Assembly: GCA_021234155.1 (NCBI GenBank)
Contig: JAJEKV010000064.1
Span: 7,134,001-7,198,000 of the forward strand
Length of the DNA: 64,000 nt
Reading direction: 5' to 3'
Source: Isoetes taiwanensis
Lineage: Eukaryota; Streptophyta; Lycopodiopsida; Isoetales; Isoetaceae
Part shown: positions 9,603-21,155 of the stretch, piece after piece
How the letters are laid out: every line of letters starts with the position of its first letter
Position numbering within the stretch: the stretch's first letter is position 1
The notes under the pieces: model-generated
Database searches by the model: none
Told to the model about the DNA's origin: nothing
The model's input: the letters and a program-made list of their open reading frames with translations, nothing else
Made by a program: the position numbers and the translations under genes

Positions 9603-9806
9603 CTATTTTTCAAGTTTTTTGACAATATCAAAGAGAGCTGTTTCACCTGCTATTATTTTTCTGCAATTATCTTCACTGTTCCATGCAAAGCGGTCAAGAA
9701 TTTTTCCAACTTGAGATTCGTCATTGATGAATAGGTCCATGGGAATACCTATTGTGTTTATTGTAGTGCCAACTACAGACTTGATGACACCATGTGCTTG
9801 AACCAA
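9603..9806 (-). other. Exon-like reading frame, unrecognised
   Basis: The minus strand reads 67 residues without interruption, with a plausible helical, soluble composition (ILDRFAWNSEDNCRKIIAGE, ALFDIVKKLEK). The pattern hints at an armadillo-type repeat protein (W-N-x-E-D-N-C-R-K-I), but that is only an impression. No flanking exon was found. The start would be at CAT 9804-9806; it runs off into a T-rich low-complexity stretch at 9480-9600 (plus strand). Confidence 0.25.
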
Positions 9807-9860
9807 ACCTTTAAAAATGACTAGGGCATGTTTTGAGCAGCGGCTAAGAGCTTAACCCTA

Positions 9861-10135
9861 CACAAAGGAGGCTGCCATTGTGGACATGTGAGATGGCAAG
9901 TCCATGCTCCTTCCCATCTAACTGTTTGGGAATGTAATTGCTCTAGGGTCAGAAGAATGGCTTACAACCCATCATGCTGTTTTGTAAAGTTTGTGGCATC
10001 ACATGATTACATACCCCGTTCTAACCCTGATGGTGTGGCTGTAACCTTGAATTGCATTGATCCAGGAACCGTCTTGGGTTTTGAAATTAAAGTCTTTGAT
10101 GGATAAAATTGGGAGGAATCACATTCTAGTTATGG
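9861..10135 (+). pseudogene. GFA/CENP-V-like zinc protein pseudogene fragment
   Basis: One phase reads HKGGCHCGHVRWQVHAPSH..., the N-terminal zinc-site signature of the GFA (glutathione-dependent formaldehyde-activating)/CENP-V family, and ends with YIPRSNPDGVAVTLNCIDPG and FDG, the family's C-terminal signature. Between them the central part of the domain is missing. A neighbouring phase contains the CKVCGIT zinc ligands (near 9995), so at least two compensating shifts occurred. A TAA at 10104-10106 falls inside the conserved FDGxNWE ending; NWEES follows in phase. It is intronless as seen here. The family is known; the pseudogene status is read directly. Confidence 0.75.
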
Positions 10136-10146
10136 AATCATGAAAT

Positions 10147-10290
10147 ATTCAAAAATTGAATTTCCAATTGAAGGATCAGGCGCCTCGGAATAGCAACATG
10201 TGCGCTTATATTTTCATTATTCAAAAATTGAATTTCCAATTGAAGAATCAGGCGCCTCGTAATAGCAACATGTGCGCTTATATTTTCATT
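10147..10290. repeat. 72-bp tandem duplication
   Basis: A unit beginning ATTCAAAAATTGAATTTCC occurs at 10147 and again at 10219 with only a few substitutions. It directly follows the GFA-like fragment and has no coding signal. The high identity indicates a recent duplication. Confidence 0.85.
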
Positions 10291-10964
10291 ATTTAGTGAG
10301 CAACGCAGAAGCAAGCCAATTGTTCAGGTTTATGAGCAGTATATGTCTCTAAATAATGTGTTTCTCATGTGGCCTTATTGTCAGTCATTGAGAACTTAAC
10401 CGGATTTAAATAAGTGTGGAGCTTATGAATACACAAGAATTGTTCAGGTTCATCAACAATATATGTCTTTGAAAAATGTGCTTGTGTGATAGCCTCATCG
10501 TGGTACTGGTAACTTAAGCTTTTTGGGACCTGTCCTAAACTAATTCCCTAGTCATTTTACTCAGGCCCAACTTGCTCAGCAGATCAATGAAAGGCCCCAG
10601 GTTGTGCAGAAGTATGTATCTGGCAAAGCAATTCCAAATCAACAGATCATATCTAAGATAGAATGGGTCCTTGGAGTCAAACTGAGGGCAAAACACAAAT
10701 GAATATAGTCCTTTGTAAATATTGACCGGATGCTTTATATTATTTCGTGAGTCATCTTGTTGGATTATCATGAATATTTTCTTTGTGAATCTTTGCTGCA
10801 TAAACCTTCTGCTAGATCAAAATTTCATGTGTGGTGACAGACTAATTACAGTTTGCTGGCCGCTTACTGGCTGCTTGAATTGCATGCTTCAATTCTGTAG
10901 AAAGTTCAAACTTGTCCAGTGTTTTTGCTTGTGTATTAACTACTTTCTAATTTCTATTTTGTAG

Positions 10965-11730
10965 ATTTGAAGATGTATCGGGCTTTACATTTCCGCCTGG
11001 TATAACTGTTTATTGGACTCCTGAGCTTTTATATGAGAAAATTCGGGATAACAACAACAGCCAACGGAAGTATAGCAAGCGGAAAATTCAACGAACGCAT
11101 GATGATGACGAGGTATCTTCACAGCCTCGAGATGAAGATCATAGTATTATTTGCTTTATGTTCTTTTGATTTTATGCTTTTGTTGAGCAGGAAAGGATAG
11201 TCCATCATTATAGAAGACTAGCGAGTCGTCAGAAACCCTAGGACGAATTTTCAGCAAGCAAGAGTGGTGCATCCAACAGAAAAACATAGATATTGGAGCA
11301 GTTAGATGTGTCACAGGTAAATATTAGGGAATGTTGGGTTTGTAATTTACTTTATTTGCTTTATGTTATGTTGATTTTATGCTTTTGCTGAGCAGAGAAG
11401 GATTGTCCATCACTACAGAAGACTAGTGAGTCATCAAAAATTCTAGGACGAATTTTCAGCAAGCAAGACTGGCGCATCCAACAGAAAAACACAGAAATTG
11501 GAGCAACTAGATGTATCATAGGTAAATATTATAGAATGTTGGGTTTATGCATCTTAGGAGTTAAAGGTTCAAGGCTAATGTGTATCTAACATTTTTTTTT
11601 AGATAATCCTCCATTAAAGAGGATAAGGAAAGTGAGTGCAAAGCTTGCGGAAAATAAAGAGTGTCCATTCGCCAAAGCTATTCAACAAGAGCTTCGCGCA
11701 AAAGGAGTAGCTCATAAGGTGTTTCGATAA
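10965..11730 (+). pseudogene. Multi-exon pseudogene, family unrecognised
   Basis: Four exon-like blocks with proper splice borders: 10965-11112 (after TTTTGTAG, ends GACGAG|GTATCT), 11191-11316 (after GAGCAG, ends CACAG|GTAAAT), 11396-11521 (a copy of the previous) and 11603-11730 (after a T-run and AG; ends TAA 11728-11730). Readable parts include FTFPPGITVYWTPELLYEKI in the first block and KRIRKVSAKLAENKECPFAK in the last. I do not recognise the protein; it looks soluble and basic, possibly nuclear. The two middle blocks contain in-frame TAG codons where CAG would fit, so the gene is broken. Upstream exons were not found. Confidence 0.5.
11140..11545 (+). repeat. Tandem duplication of exon with flanking intron
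   Basis: About 205 bases containing intron end, one exon and the next donor are repeated once (exons 11191-11316 and 11396-11521). Both copies keep the acceptor GAGCAG and the donor GTAAATATT, and both carry a TAG at the same codon (ccctag / ttctag before GACGAATTTTCAGC), so that lesion predates the duplication. Other stops are private to one copy (tag near 11287; tag at 11519-11521). Confidence 0.75.
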
Positions 11731-12475
11731 AATGCGAACATGTTGGAATAATTTGCAAAAATTTATATTGTTGTTCAAAAATTAAAAAGTTACATACTTT
11801 AGTTCAGAAGGTTTTTATAAATCTGTTTAGATCAAAATTTTTCAGAAATGATGGGGTGAACCTGTTGGAATTGTATGGATAATGCATGGATAATGAAAGT
11901 AGAAATTCGATGGTAGATTGATGATGAACATATGAAGAATAGTAGAGGAAATTTTGATGGTAAATTACAGGTGAATGAAGGGCAAATTCAGTCCAAAATT
12001 CACCATCAAGTCTCCAGGTTTCACCGCTCATTCTCCATTATTTTTAAGGTGAAAAATTTCCATATGGTAAAGGTGATCTCTGGGTGAATACATGGCGAAT
12101 TGAAGGTAAATTTTCCCTTAATTTCCCATTTAAAGAAGCTGAATTTTTTTGTAGTGAAAAGCTATGATCAGACGGGTATTTCCCAAGCTCATGGACATAA
12201 GCTGCATTGCATAATATTTCACAGCCAAATCTTGAGTTTCCTTGCCAAATTTCCCCATGCCTAGCCTTCTGGACACAACCATCTCAGAATTGCTCCAAAG
12301 TTCATTATGGCCAGCAAAATCAAGCTGAAATTTTGCCAGTTTATGGATGAATCCTTGAGACCGAGGTTGAAAAGGGCCAGAATGAAGTAGAGGAGCCAAT
12401 CGAAAGAAAAGGGCGATGCCATAGCTGATGATTTTTTGGACAGACAAAAGGCAAAGATGACATAACAGCAAATGA

Positions 12476-12513
12476 GATGTTATAGACATAACATCTATGT
12501 TATGGCCATAACA
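12476..12513. repeat. Two adjacent palindromes
   Basis: GATGTTAT-AGAC-ATAACATC (12476-12495) is followed directly by the perfect palindrome TGTTATGGCCATAACA (12498-12513). Both share a TTAT/ATAA core, and further ATAACAT-like pieces occur just upstream and downstream (12459-12466, 12540-12545). They may be the end of a foldback transposon. Confidence 0.6.
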
Positions 12514-14427
12514 GATTGGGTCACATATGTTACGGGGTATAACATTTTGAAATTGACGGTTGGGATTCAATCCTACAGCTAAATGCAGAGGCCAAGGACG
12601 TTAAGGACGACAAAACTCAATGGCCGCTCCGGACCGTCGCCTCTATTGGTATTGGTATTAGGGCACGGACAGAGCTATAACGACCTCCGGGAACAAGAGC
12701 TCCGCAAAGGTAAGAACCTTCTCAAACTCTGCAGGTCTATGTTCTTATTTCAGCATTATGCGTGCTTTTCTTGAGCTTATGATCAGAAAGAAGAAGGGGT
12801 GTAATACATTGCCTGATCTTTATCCTTATTTACTTCTTTATTCACAAGATAGACAATGGAAACAGCACCATTTTTTGAAACCCAAAAACTTAGGGCATAC
12901 GATTCCGCAAAGCAGAGCTGGCCGGGCCTATCTACTGATACTAGTTTGCATTTTATAAGCATTAATTCCGCGTAGGGTATTCTAGGACTTTATTATATCC
13001 CTCTTATATTTGTCTCGTTTCGTTTCAGATGCTTGGGACCTTCTGCAGTATAAGTTCGTGATGATCTCAATTCAGTAATAAGTAAGTATTTTAATCATTA
13101 CTTAGAAAGCATCATACATAGGCTGATATTCACAGTCAGTTGATCTGTACAATGCTCTAAGAATATATATAAACACTCAAATTCGCCTTCAAATGCTGCT
13201 CTTTCAAGTGCCATTAAGATTCCAATTATGGAACTTTGAAGCATGGCCAAAATGGATGTTTGTTGGTATCTACTGTCCATAGCCAACCCTTATATTAAGA
13301 ATCAGAGGCATGTCTCCAGAACTTATAGTGGCATGGCAGAGGCAAACGTTAAGAAGACTGCTCAAGCCTGCTAAATCATTTTCATTACCATACCTTTTAG
13401 ACAAGCCAAAATACTTTTAGCCACAAGCCAATGCCTTCTTCCTGGATGCTTTAAGTGCTTGTGTACTCAGAGATCCTATCTATTATGTAGATAAAGCAGC
13501 ATCACATGCTTCGGCATTTGCTTTAACTGAACACCCTATTCATAGCTGCTTTGCATTTAAAAACCTATTCAACAATATACTTACCCGCGCTGCCAAATTT
13601 TGACAACCAAGGGCAAAATTAGACTCAAATATTTGATTCAATAACAAGTCATTTGTATCATGTCATCAACATCTAGAACTATTTCAGACGACAAAAAGTT
13701 GAGGAGCTTAATAGTATCGTGGCTTTCATAATCCCCCGTTGGTCTTTTCTTTGTGGAAGAAAGAAGCAACAAAATGGTGCTTGTGCGAACTTATATCTTA
13801 ACTCTATCTATTCAAGAAAAGACATTGTCATTGGTCTTCTTTGCTTGTGTAAACTCTATTTATCTCACTCTTTAGAACATACAATCAATTTATAATCTTG
13901 TAAAACCTTGTTGTATTTAGGTTTTAAGCATAGCCACAGGACCCTACTTGTTTCATGGCATAAGGTCATTTCTTTCTTTCATTACGCGTCAAGCTGGTCC
14001 ATAATAGATGCATATAAGGTATTAAAGATAAAAGTGCAAGAATAAAACTTTGACTTTGCCCAAGCTGTGGAGCTACTTGGATCCAGATGTACACAATCAA
14101 GAATCCATGAATCTAAGCACTACTATAACAAGTAGTAAGAAGATGTGCCCTTAATGACATCTCCTTACAGTAACCCATGAATCTAAGAAGACCTGTCCTT
14201 AATAACCTCTCTTTACAGATATATGCACATGGTAAAATACGCATATATGGTAAAATACGATTGTTAGGCACAATCCTTCCGGGTTAACCAGCAAACATAT
14301 GAGCATTGACATTTTTAGAAGACCAACACCAACTGTAAGATTTCTTACATATATATGTTCATGGTAAAATAGTAAAATACAAATCATAAGCGACCACTAT
14401 TTCATTGGCAAAGATAATGCAAGCCAT

Positions 14428-14515
14428 CCAAAGTTCCCCCTGGCCAGCATAAGATTTGTCGAAAAGACATCCAAAGTTCCCCCTGGCCAGCATAAGATTT
14501 GTCGAAAAGAAACAA
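14428..14515. repeat. 45-bp tandem duplication
   Basis: CATCCAAAGTTCCCCCTGGC and its following bases up to GTCGAAAAG are repeated directly with near identity. A third, diverged piece (CATCCCAAGTGCACCCGGCC) follows at 14524. Noncoding. Confidence 0.75.
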
Positions 14516-17500
14516 TGCAAGCCATCCCAAGTGCACCCGGCCGGCATAAAAGTTGTCAATCTAATATAGTTAATAGCGTCCTTTATAATCTTCTGTCTAC
14601 CCTTTGTGAAAGAAAGAAGCAAGGAAATGGTGCCTACACTACACAAAGAAATTATTAATCTCAGGAGGCTTATGAGATCATATTCTGCTTTGGGCCAAAG
14701 GGTTACTTTAGAAATATCAACATCGTGAAGGTAATCGCGCTTGAAAGCTTAGAATGAGTTTGTTGTGTAGCTATGCTCGCAAACCAAGATCCATTGACAT
14801 GAAGACCCTGGTTGACGTACATGTTTAAAAATTGTGCATGGAAATATAACCATGCCTATTCTTTGTGCAGACCAAACCTACTTATGAAATATATTGGCCT
14901 TTCTTGCAGGTGCTATCACATGGTCCCAAGCATCACATAAAAAAATACATAGTAGAAAGGTGGAATAGACAAACCGACAAATGAGCAACTCCACTAGGAT
15001 AAAAACTAAAATTTTAATCTCATAGGTTACAATGCTCTGTGCTTATTGATTGTTGAAGATTAGTAGCTTAAGAGAGCCCCACATGTTTAGTACCTTAGTA
15101 TATTTTCAAATATGGTTAGTTATATCTTCTTACAACAATATAATATTGTGAGAGGGAGGCATTGCTCTAGGCAAGTGAATACAAATTTATTAAGCTCCAA
15201 ACTAGGCAGAAATGTTAGCATTGAGATGTTAGTAAGGAGCTTATGTTTACCCCCGCTAAGCCCCTCAAGTACCCTTGTTCCTCATAGATTATCATTTCAT
15301 TTACATGTGCCCTATATTATTTTCTGTTTGCCACAAGATCTTCAGTTGACCGCATTTTTTGTAACCCTTTCCCATATGCTAGATTTTTGGTCCCTAATGT
15401 GGCACTTTGGAAGTGCCAAGGTTGTGTTTGACCAAATGGTATGCATAACATCATTCATTGGATTACAATCCATGCAGTATATTGCATATATTGCAGTCTA
15501 TAAATATCATGGGATATTGAACTCGGTTGTACTAATTTCCTAGAAAATGTTGAAGGTATAGCTGTTGAAGTAGTGGCATTTTCTAATTTCGTAGTTCCAT
15601 GCACATATTATGGAGAAATTCATGACGGCCATCACAATTCAATGTCCATGAAGGTGGTCTATAATAACAGACATTTTGGATCATCTTAATTGCATTATCA
15701 ATCTTCTTGGGCAATCATACAATATGTAGAAGGGCCAAAAATGTGATTAGTAATGCTTCAACAACCTCATGTTGCGTTGTTGACTGCCCATCTTGTTTTA
15801 CGCAAAGTGCTTGCTTCCTTTCTATTTTGGTATTTGAATTTCACTAAAAGAAGTTTAAGATAGTAGTACAAGAATTCCAAGTTCCGCCATTAGGGGCATA
15901 GTTTTGAAGTGCTGCAACTCCAACAAGATGCGAACCTCAAATGCTTTTGGAAATTAACATAAGAAATTTATCGCGGCGACCAAGGCCGCCGAAAACATTT
16001 CTCTTTTCCTATGTAAAAAAGTGAGTAGATAAAGAGAAATGTTGACAACACAATGAAACCTTATTCCTTCTTTATCAAATTATGACATCTTTTTCTATTA
16101 ACTGTTTGCTTGAGAATGTTTTTTGTAAACAATGGCTTAATTGCATGAACTATGAGGGACCAACATTTTGCATACATTAGCTTGCCATGTGAAGGTCAGA
16201 AGGGCCCAGGAGGATGACTCATCGAATGTTATTGTGATAAAGATAAAGTCAAGGGCACTGGAATTGAAGGGAATTGCTAAACTTGTATTGTAGTACAATG
16301 CAGTTCCAATAAAGCTTCTTCATTACAATACAAAATTGGTCCCCATCTGCCCTATTCTCTACTAGAATTCACCTAGTTGTTCAACATTATATCATTGAAA
16401 GCTACCTTGTTTCTAAGTTTACATAGGATGGATGGTTTGGGATTAGGCCATTTCGTGCATTGTCGCCCTTGATCAACCTAATAGGCCCACCCAATGTTTG
16501 CAAAATGAGTTGTCTAGGTGCTACATATGGGAGTCAATGAAATTGGAAAAAATTGAAGCTAGTATAAGTAGTGCTATTTTTAGCATCCTAATAAAAAACC
16601 TGCTAATCAACTTGAACCGTCCATCCTGCTCCATCATCCACCATCGTGCCCGTCTAATTTTCCATCGGTATTTAAGAGCTATTGTGGATTTCTCGGCATG
16701 GCATGAGCAAGGACCCAAAGTAAAAAAATCTGGCTATCGAATCCAATCCAGCTTCAAAATCGAAGTTAGCCTAGCAGGGTTCAAGTTTTGACCTCAACAT
16801 TGATTTCCTAAATATTGTTGGCCCAGGCCGTGGGCTTTCTATGATTATGTCTGTTTTGTCACAAAGCATAACCAAAAACTAATGAAGGCCCATTGGCCAA
16901 TGAAAAGTTGAGGTTAGCCTACATAGGCTGAAGGATGGATAATTAGTCAAGAACCCCCCTGAAATTGAAACTATGATGACCACGATGATTTGAATCTTTG
17001 TTCTAGAATGGCAAGCCCAAGCGTTACTAATTCTATTAAAATGAAAAGACAACAAGTAAATGCAAATAACCATTGTCTATGAACTGAACTCGTCCCTGCA
17101 ACCAAAAGGGTAAGTTAGAGCCGAACTATCTAAAGCAACGGAGCCGCATGCATACCAACCAATTTAAGCATACCAGCTTGAAAACAAATCCGCGGTCAAA
17201 TATGTTGCTTAAAGCCAGGCGGAACTAGCATACTTGCTTGAAGAGGTGCCATAGCCAGCCAAATTTGTCCAACAGCCTCTGCATCAAAATCAAATTCCTT
17301 TTTCTTATTGAGCTTTTCAAAGAGGGCCAACACTTTAGCTAGCCCCATCTATCTGCAAAGCAAATACAAACAAAGGGTTCAACGCATTTTAGAAGCAACA
17401 GACAGTTGCATTAGGAAAAACTTGGAAGCCAATTTTTTGCGACTGCTATCTTTGTTATACCGAAGCACCCAGTTTGGAAAACGAAATCAGGCTGCCATAC

Positions 17501-18579
17501 TTTGTCAACTATTCTAGATCCAAAATTTCTAGCTTTCAACTCAAGCACACCACCTTACCATCGTTTTCTGCTTTCACAAGTTCGATGCACAATCAGCAAA
17601 TATTTTGTTGCAGCCGCCAATTATCTAGAATATAATCCAAACTTTTTATCTTTAGCACACAGAGTCAAGCCTTAAAATTGAATGGTGGTATCTCCAATTT
17701 TTTGAAGGGCAACTTTTAGAGTTGCCATTCATGTTGAATGGCAATTTTGTGAAGATGCCATTCATTTGAAATTCTTTAAAGCTGCAATAGACAAGCACAT
17801 CTTCGATACAAAAGCAAAAACACTTCATCATATATATTTCACATATAAAGCTTAAAGGCCTTCATATTAGTATTCAAAGTAATTAGCACAAAGTTTACAA
17901 TAGCACCATGCGGGCGTTGCTTATGATCCATCCAATTATCATAGATCATGTCAGGTTGTTTCAATGCCATAATTGATTGCTCAAATTCAGCACAATGCCC
18001 CGGAGGATGCACCTAATGTAAAGTCTATATGGCATGTGCGTGCATAGGGTTAAGAGAAATTATCCCTTATACGAAAATTTCCTAAGAAAATATACCTCAT
18101 ATATTTTATATACCCCTACCATATTTCTCTTATATATACATACGGAATTCAAGCAAGAAAAATACCCCCTCCATATATGGGTACGGTTTTGGCCCCAAAA
18201 AAAACCCCTCCCGTACACTCACATGTTTTCTACGGTTTTTACTTAGTGCACCCCCCGGGCACAATGCATCGTAATTCAAAATATAAGATGTTAAGAATCT
18301 TATGCTAAATATAACTTGGCTTAAGCATTGCATAGCTTTTCTGAAAATAGATGTTTCTTGCATATTCATCTTTATCTTTCCTTAAAACATCCACTGTTGG
18401 AAGGTGAAAAAAAAAATGTAAGCTTTGAATGGTAGCCCAAGTAAACGGCTGCGATAAAGTAGTGGAATTCCTTGTTGCATAAGTAGCAACTTGCATGCTA
18501 AATCAACAAATTAATTTGATTTGAATATTAAATAACCTTGATGGATATTATGCAGAGAGGATTTGTAGGCAAGTCAATC

Positions 18580-20151
18580 ATGGCGATACAAGTTTTAAGA
18601 ATGTTGATCCTCGTGTTACTTTCAACAATAGCTTCAGGTATGCATTACATTGTATAGGTGTCATGATAGAAAAAATATGGATGTGAAATTTCTGACAAAG
18701 AAAATGTTGTCTAGCACATTTGCAATGTGAGGACTTAAGATTAGAGGAATGTGCATTCGCGGTTGCATCATCTGGTGCAAGATGCAACTTAGAAACCTAT
18801 CCAGGGAAAAATGGAGAGGTCATGTATGAATGCCAGGTTAGTCCTCACTTTTCTAGGTAGTAACTTAGAAATGTCATGAACATTGTAAATAGTCTAATTC
18901 CTATGTTGCATATGTGTAGACCTCCATGGTTATGGCAGAAGCAAAGGAAGAATACATAGAGAGTTCCGAATGCATTTCAGCTTGTGGTGTAGAAAGGATG
19001 ACAATAGGCTTATCAACAGATATTTTAATGGAAAAGAAATTTATGGAGTCACTATGCTCGCCAGATTGTGTGGAAGAATGCCCTAATATATTTGATCTAT
19101 ATATAAAGTTGGCTGCAGGAGAAGGTAGAGTCTAGAATCTTTCTTTTTAATCTTTGATCTTCTCTTGGCTACTTTTCTTTTTCCCTTTTTATTTTTGTGT
19201 CTAAAGCAATAGCTATATGGCCATTATGCAGGTCTCTATCTACCACAAATATGCAAATCTCAGCCAGTAAAGCCAAGGAAACAACGTGCAAGTAGGAAGG
19301 AAGCAACAAATATGAAGGTGATGGAAAATCCAAGGGCAATGGGAAAACCATTTGGAAAGCCAGGACCAATATGGAAAAACGTGTGGAAAGGGACTCAACA
19401 GTCTGCACAAGTTAATCCACCAGTAGCTGCACCTCCACATTGGTGGAATAGAGGACACGGGATCTGGGACACCATTCCTCCTATTTCATCACATCCAAAT
19501 CCAAGATCATGGTCATCATCTCCAACGCCACCATGGCCATCATCTCCAACATCACCACAATATCCTCCTAATGCAGAAGCTCCATCTTCTAGCAGAGGCT
19601 TCAACTATCAACCTCATAACACACCACAACCATGGTCTCCCTATCCATCTCCATCTAAATCGCCTTCATCTTCTTTCCTACCTCCATCTCCATCTCCATC
19701 TCCATCTTTATCTCCATCTCCATCTCCATCTCCATCTCCATCTCCAAATTTTGGCATGCCAACCACCATTGTACCTCCTTCTCCATCACCTTTTTCAGAA
19801 CCAACAACACCATCACCATCACAATCACCATCAGAACTACCATCACCATCAGAATCACCGTTACCATCAGAATTCCTAGCATCATCACCATCAGAAAATT
19901 TATCACCATCACCATCAGAAGCTTTACCACCATCACCATCATTCTCTTCCAAATCCAAAGACTTTTTCTTTCAATTCCCTCCATATCAGGCTCCATCTTT
20001 GTCACCCCAATCTGAATTTCCATCTCCAGATTCCTTCCCTCCTGCTTCACCCTCTACTCCTCCTCCATTCATATTTCAAGTCCCATCACCTCCTCCTCAT
20101 TTCATCCCTAGCCTAGAGGCTCCTACCCCTGCTGATGCTTCAATTCCATAA
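18580..20151 (+). CDS. PAR1-domain secreted protein with Pro/Ser-rich tail
   Basis: Four exons: 18580-18637, 18715-18836, 18920-19124 and 19232-20151, all with GT/AG borders (TCAG|GTATGC, CCAG|GTTAGT, GAAG|GTAGAG); the phases join to 434 residues. Upstream in-frame ATGs at 18541 and 18550 are possible, but 18580 gives a clean signal peptide (MAIQVLRMLILVLLSTIASG). Residues about 22-147 match the plant PAR1 family: CEDLRLEECAFAV, SSGARCNLE, ECISACGVER, LCSPDCVEECPNIFDLY, LAAGEGLYLPQIC, with ten cysteines. The family is known from photoassimilate-responsive secreted proteins of uncertain function. Unusually, a tail of about 270 residues follows, rich in SP and PSPS repeats like arabinogalactan or extensin backbones, without a GPI-type hydrophobic end. 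Expression is not known. Confidence 0.9.
19678..19746 (+). repeat. TCTCCA hexanucleotide repeat inside PAR1 gene
   Basis: The hexamer TCTCCA is repeated about ten times with one variant (TCTTTA), encoding alternating Ser-Pro. Being a multiple of three it can change length without breaking the frame, so tail length probably varies between individuals. Confidence 0.85.
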
Positions 20152-21040
20152 TGGAATTCCTTCAATTGCATTTATAAATCATTTTGAGCTTTAACGCGTG
20201 AAGTATTTGCATGGTTCTTATAGTTGACAACATCGTCTGTGAAATACATGTTTATATGATCTGTTGAACATAGAGCTTTCTTTGTGAACAAGTTGATGTT
20301 CAACATTAATGAATTCTATAGAATTGTATAAATGGATTACATGGATGGGTGTATCCATGCAAGTTGATGCTCTCTGGACTGATGTATTCGATGCCGAATA
20401 ACTATCACAAAATTATATTACATAAACACATATATAACATGGATTTAATATCAATCATTCTCCAAAACTCTTATAGATCAGCAACATAATGATCTGCTCT
20501 TCTAACATCTTAAATTCAAAGTAACTTCCATCTTCTAATGCGCTAAGGACTCTTGGGTAGCCCTTTTGGGATAACTGTTGTTTGTCAAAATGAGGAGGAA
20601 TATCATTGTTGGTCAATCATCTTTGTTGCTTTCATAGCATGTTCAATTTCCTGGTCGACCATCTCTCTTCCCATTCATCTCTTCTCTTTTCTTTAAATCT
20701 TTTATTTTTGAAGTGCTTGAGCAACATGCACAATTATACCCAGGATGAACACATTGGTATATACAAAGTAGATTCATTATTATCAAGGTTTTTCCCTCAT
20801 TTATGAAGCAATGAGCGCTCGCAAAACTAATTGTACCCTCTGAATGGATAAGTCGTGGGATTTACAAAATATATATCACCTTAGACAAAAAAAATATCGT
20901 GTCAATTTCAAGAAGTCTCTAGTTCTATTCAAGATTTCATTGTTGTAGGAGGTTGAAAGTCTTCTATGTCAGGATCATCTTCGCTTTCATTTTGCTTGAT
21001 AATACCCTTTAATTGTTATCTAGGTACCGATTGGCATGAT
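20152..21040. other. 3' flank of PAR1 gene, no gene seen
   Basis: AT-rich sequence of about 0.9 kb. No domain, RNA gene or clear repeat is visible. The first few hundred bases probably include the 3' untranslated region of the PAR1 transcript, but no strong canonical AATAAA close to the stop was found. Confidence 0.4.
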
Positions 21041-21045
21041 ATTCT

Positions 21046-21155
21046 ATGTTTCTACAACTCCTCAGAGCACCATCTGTGCATGACTTGGCATCATGCATTC
21101 TTGGTGTTCTAAATGTGTGCCTTCAATTGTTGAGCCAACACTCACAATGCCTTCG
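21046..21155 (+). mobile_element. 3'-end fragment of non-L1 LINE
   Basis: CTCAGAGCACCATCTGTGCA and the following 80 bases match the 3' end of the LINE at 34.9-37.1 kb (36855-36940) with modest divergence. The matching continues at 22240 after an insertion, so this is the left half of a split LINE tail. Confidence 0.7.

Larger units (their letters stand above)
11731..18540. other. Gene-poor region, no supported gene
   Basis: No reading frame here carries a domain I can support. Visible structure: palindromes at 12476-12513, an exon-like GC-richer patch at 12583-12712 ending CGCAAAG|GTAAGA, a 45-bp tandem duplication at about 14428-14515, and short A/T-rich inverted repeats (for example ACTACTATAACAAGTAGT near 14119). 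Longer frames (12130-12570 minus, 15112-15543 plus) have the composition of random AT-rich DNA. It probably consists of old, unrecognisable transposon sequence and host spacer. Confidence 0.5.

Noticed and set aside
12130-12570. 146-residue minus-strand frame
   Set aside because: No recognisable motif, no splice context, and the palindromes at 12476-12513 lie inside it.
15112-15543. 143-residue plus-strand frame
   Set aside because: Leu/Phe/Ile-rich by composition, no domain, no partner exons.
19571-19879. Frame with HLHLHLHL repeats inside the PAR1 gene
   Set aside because: It is the shifted reading of the TCTCCA repeat; the Ser-Pro frame is supported by exon phases.
19641-20050. Minus-strand frames rich in DGDGDG and EMEMEM
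   Set aside because: Antisense readings of the same hexanucleotide repeat.
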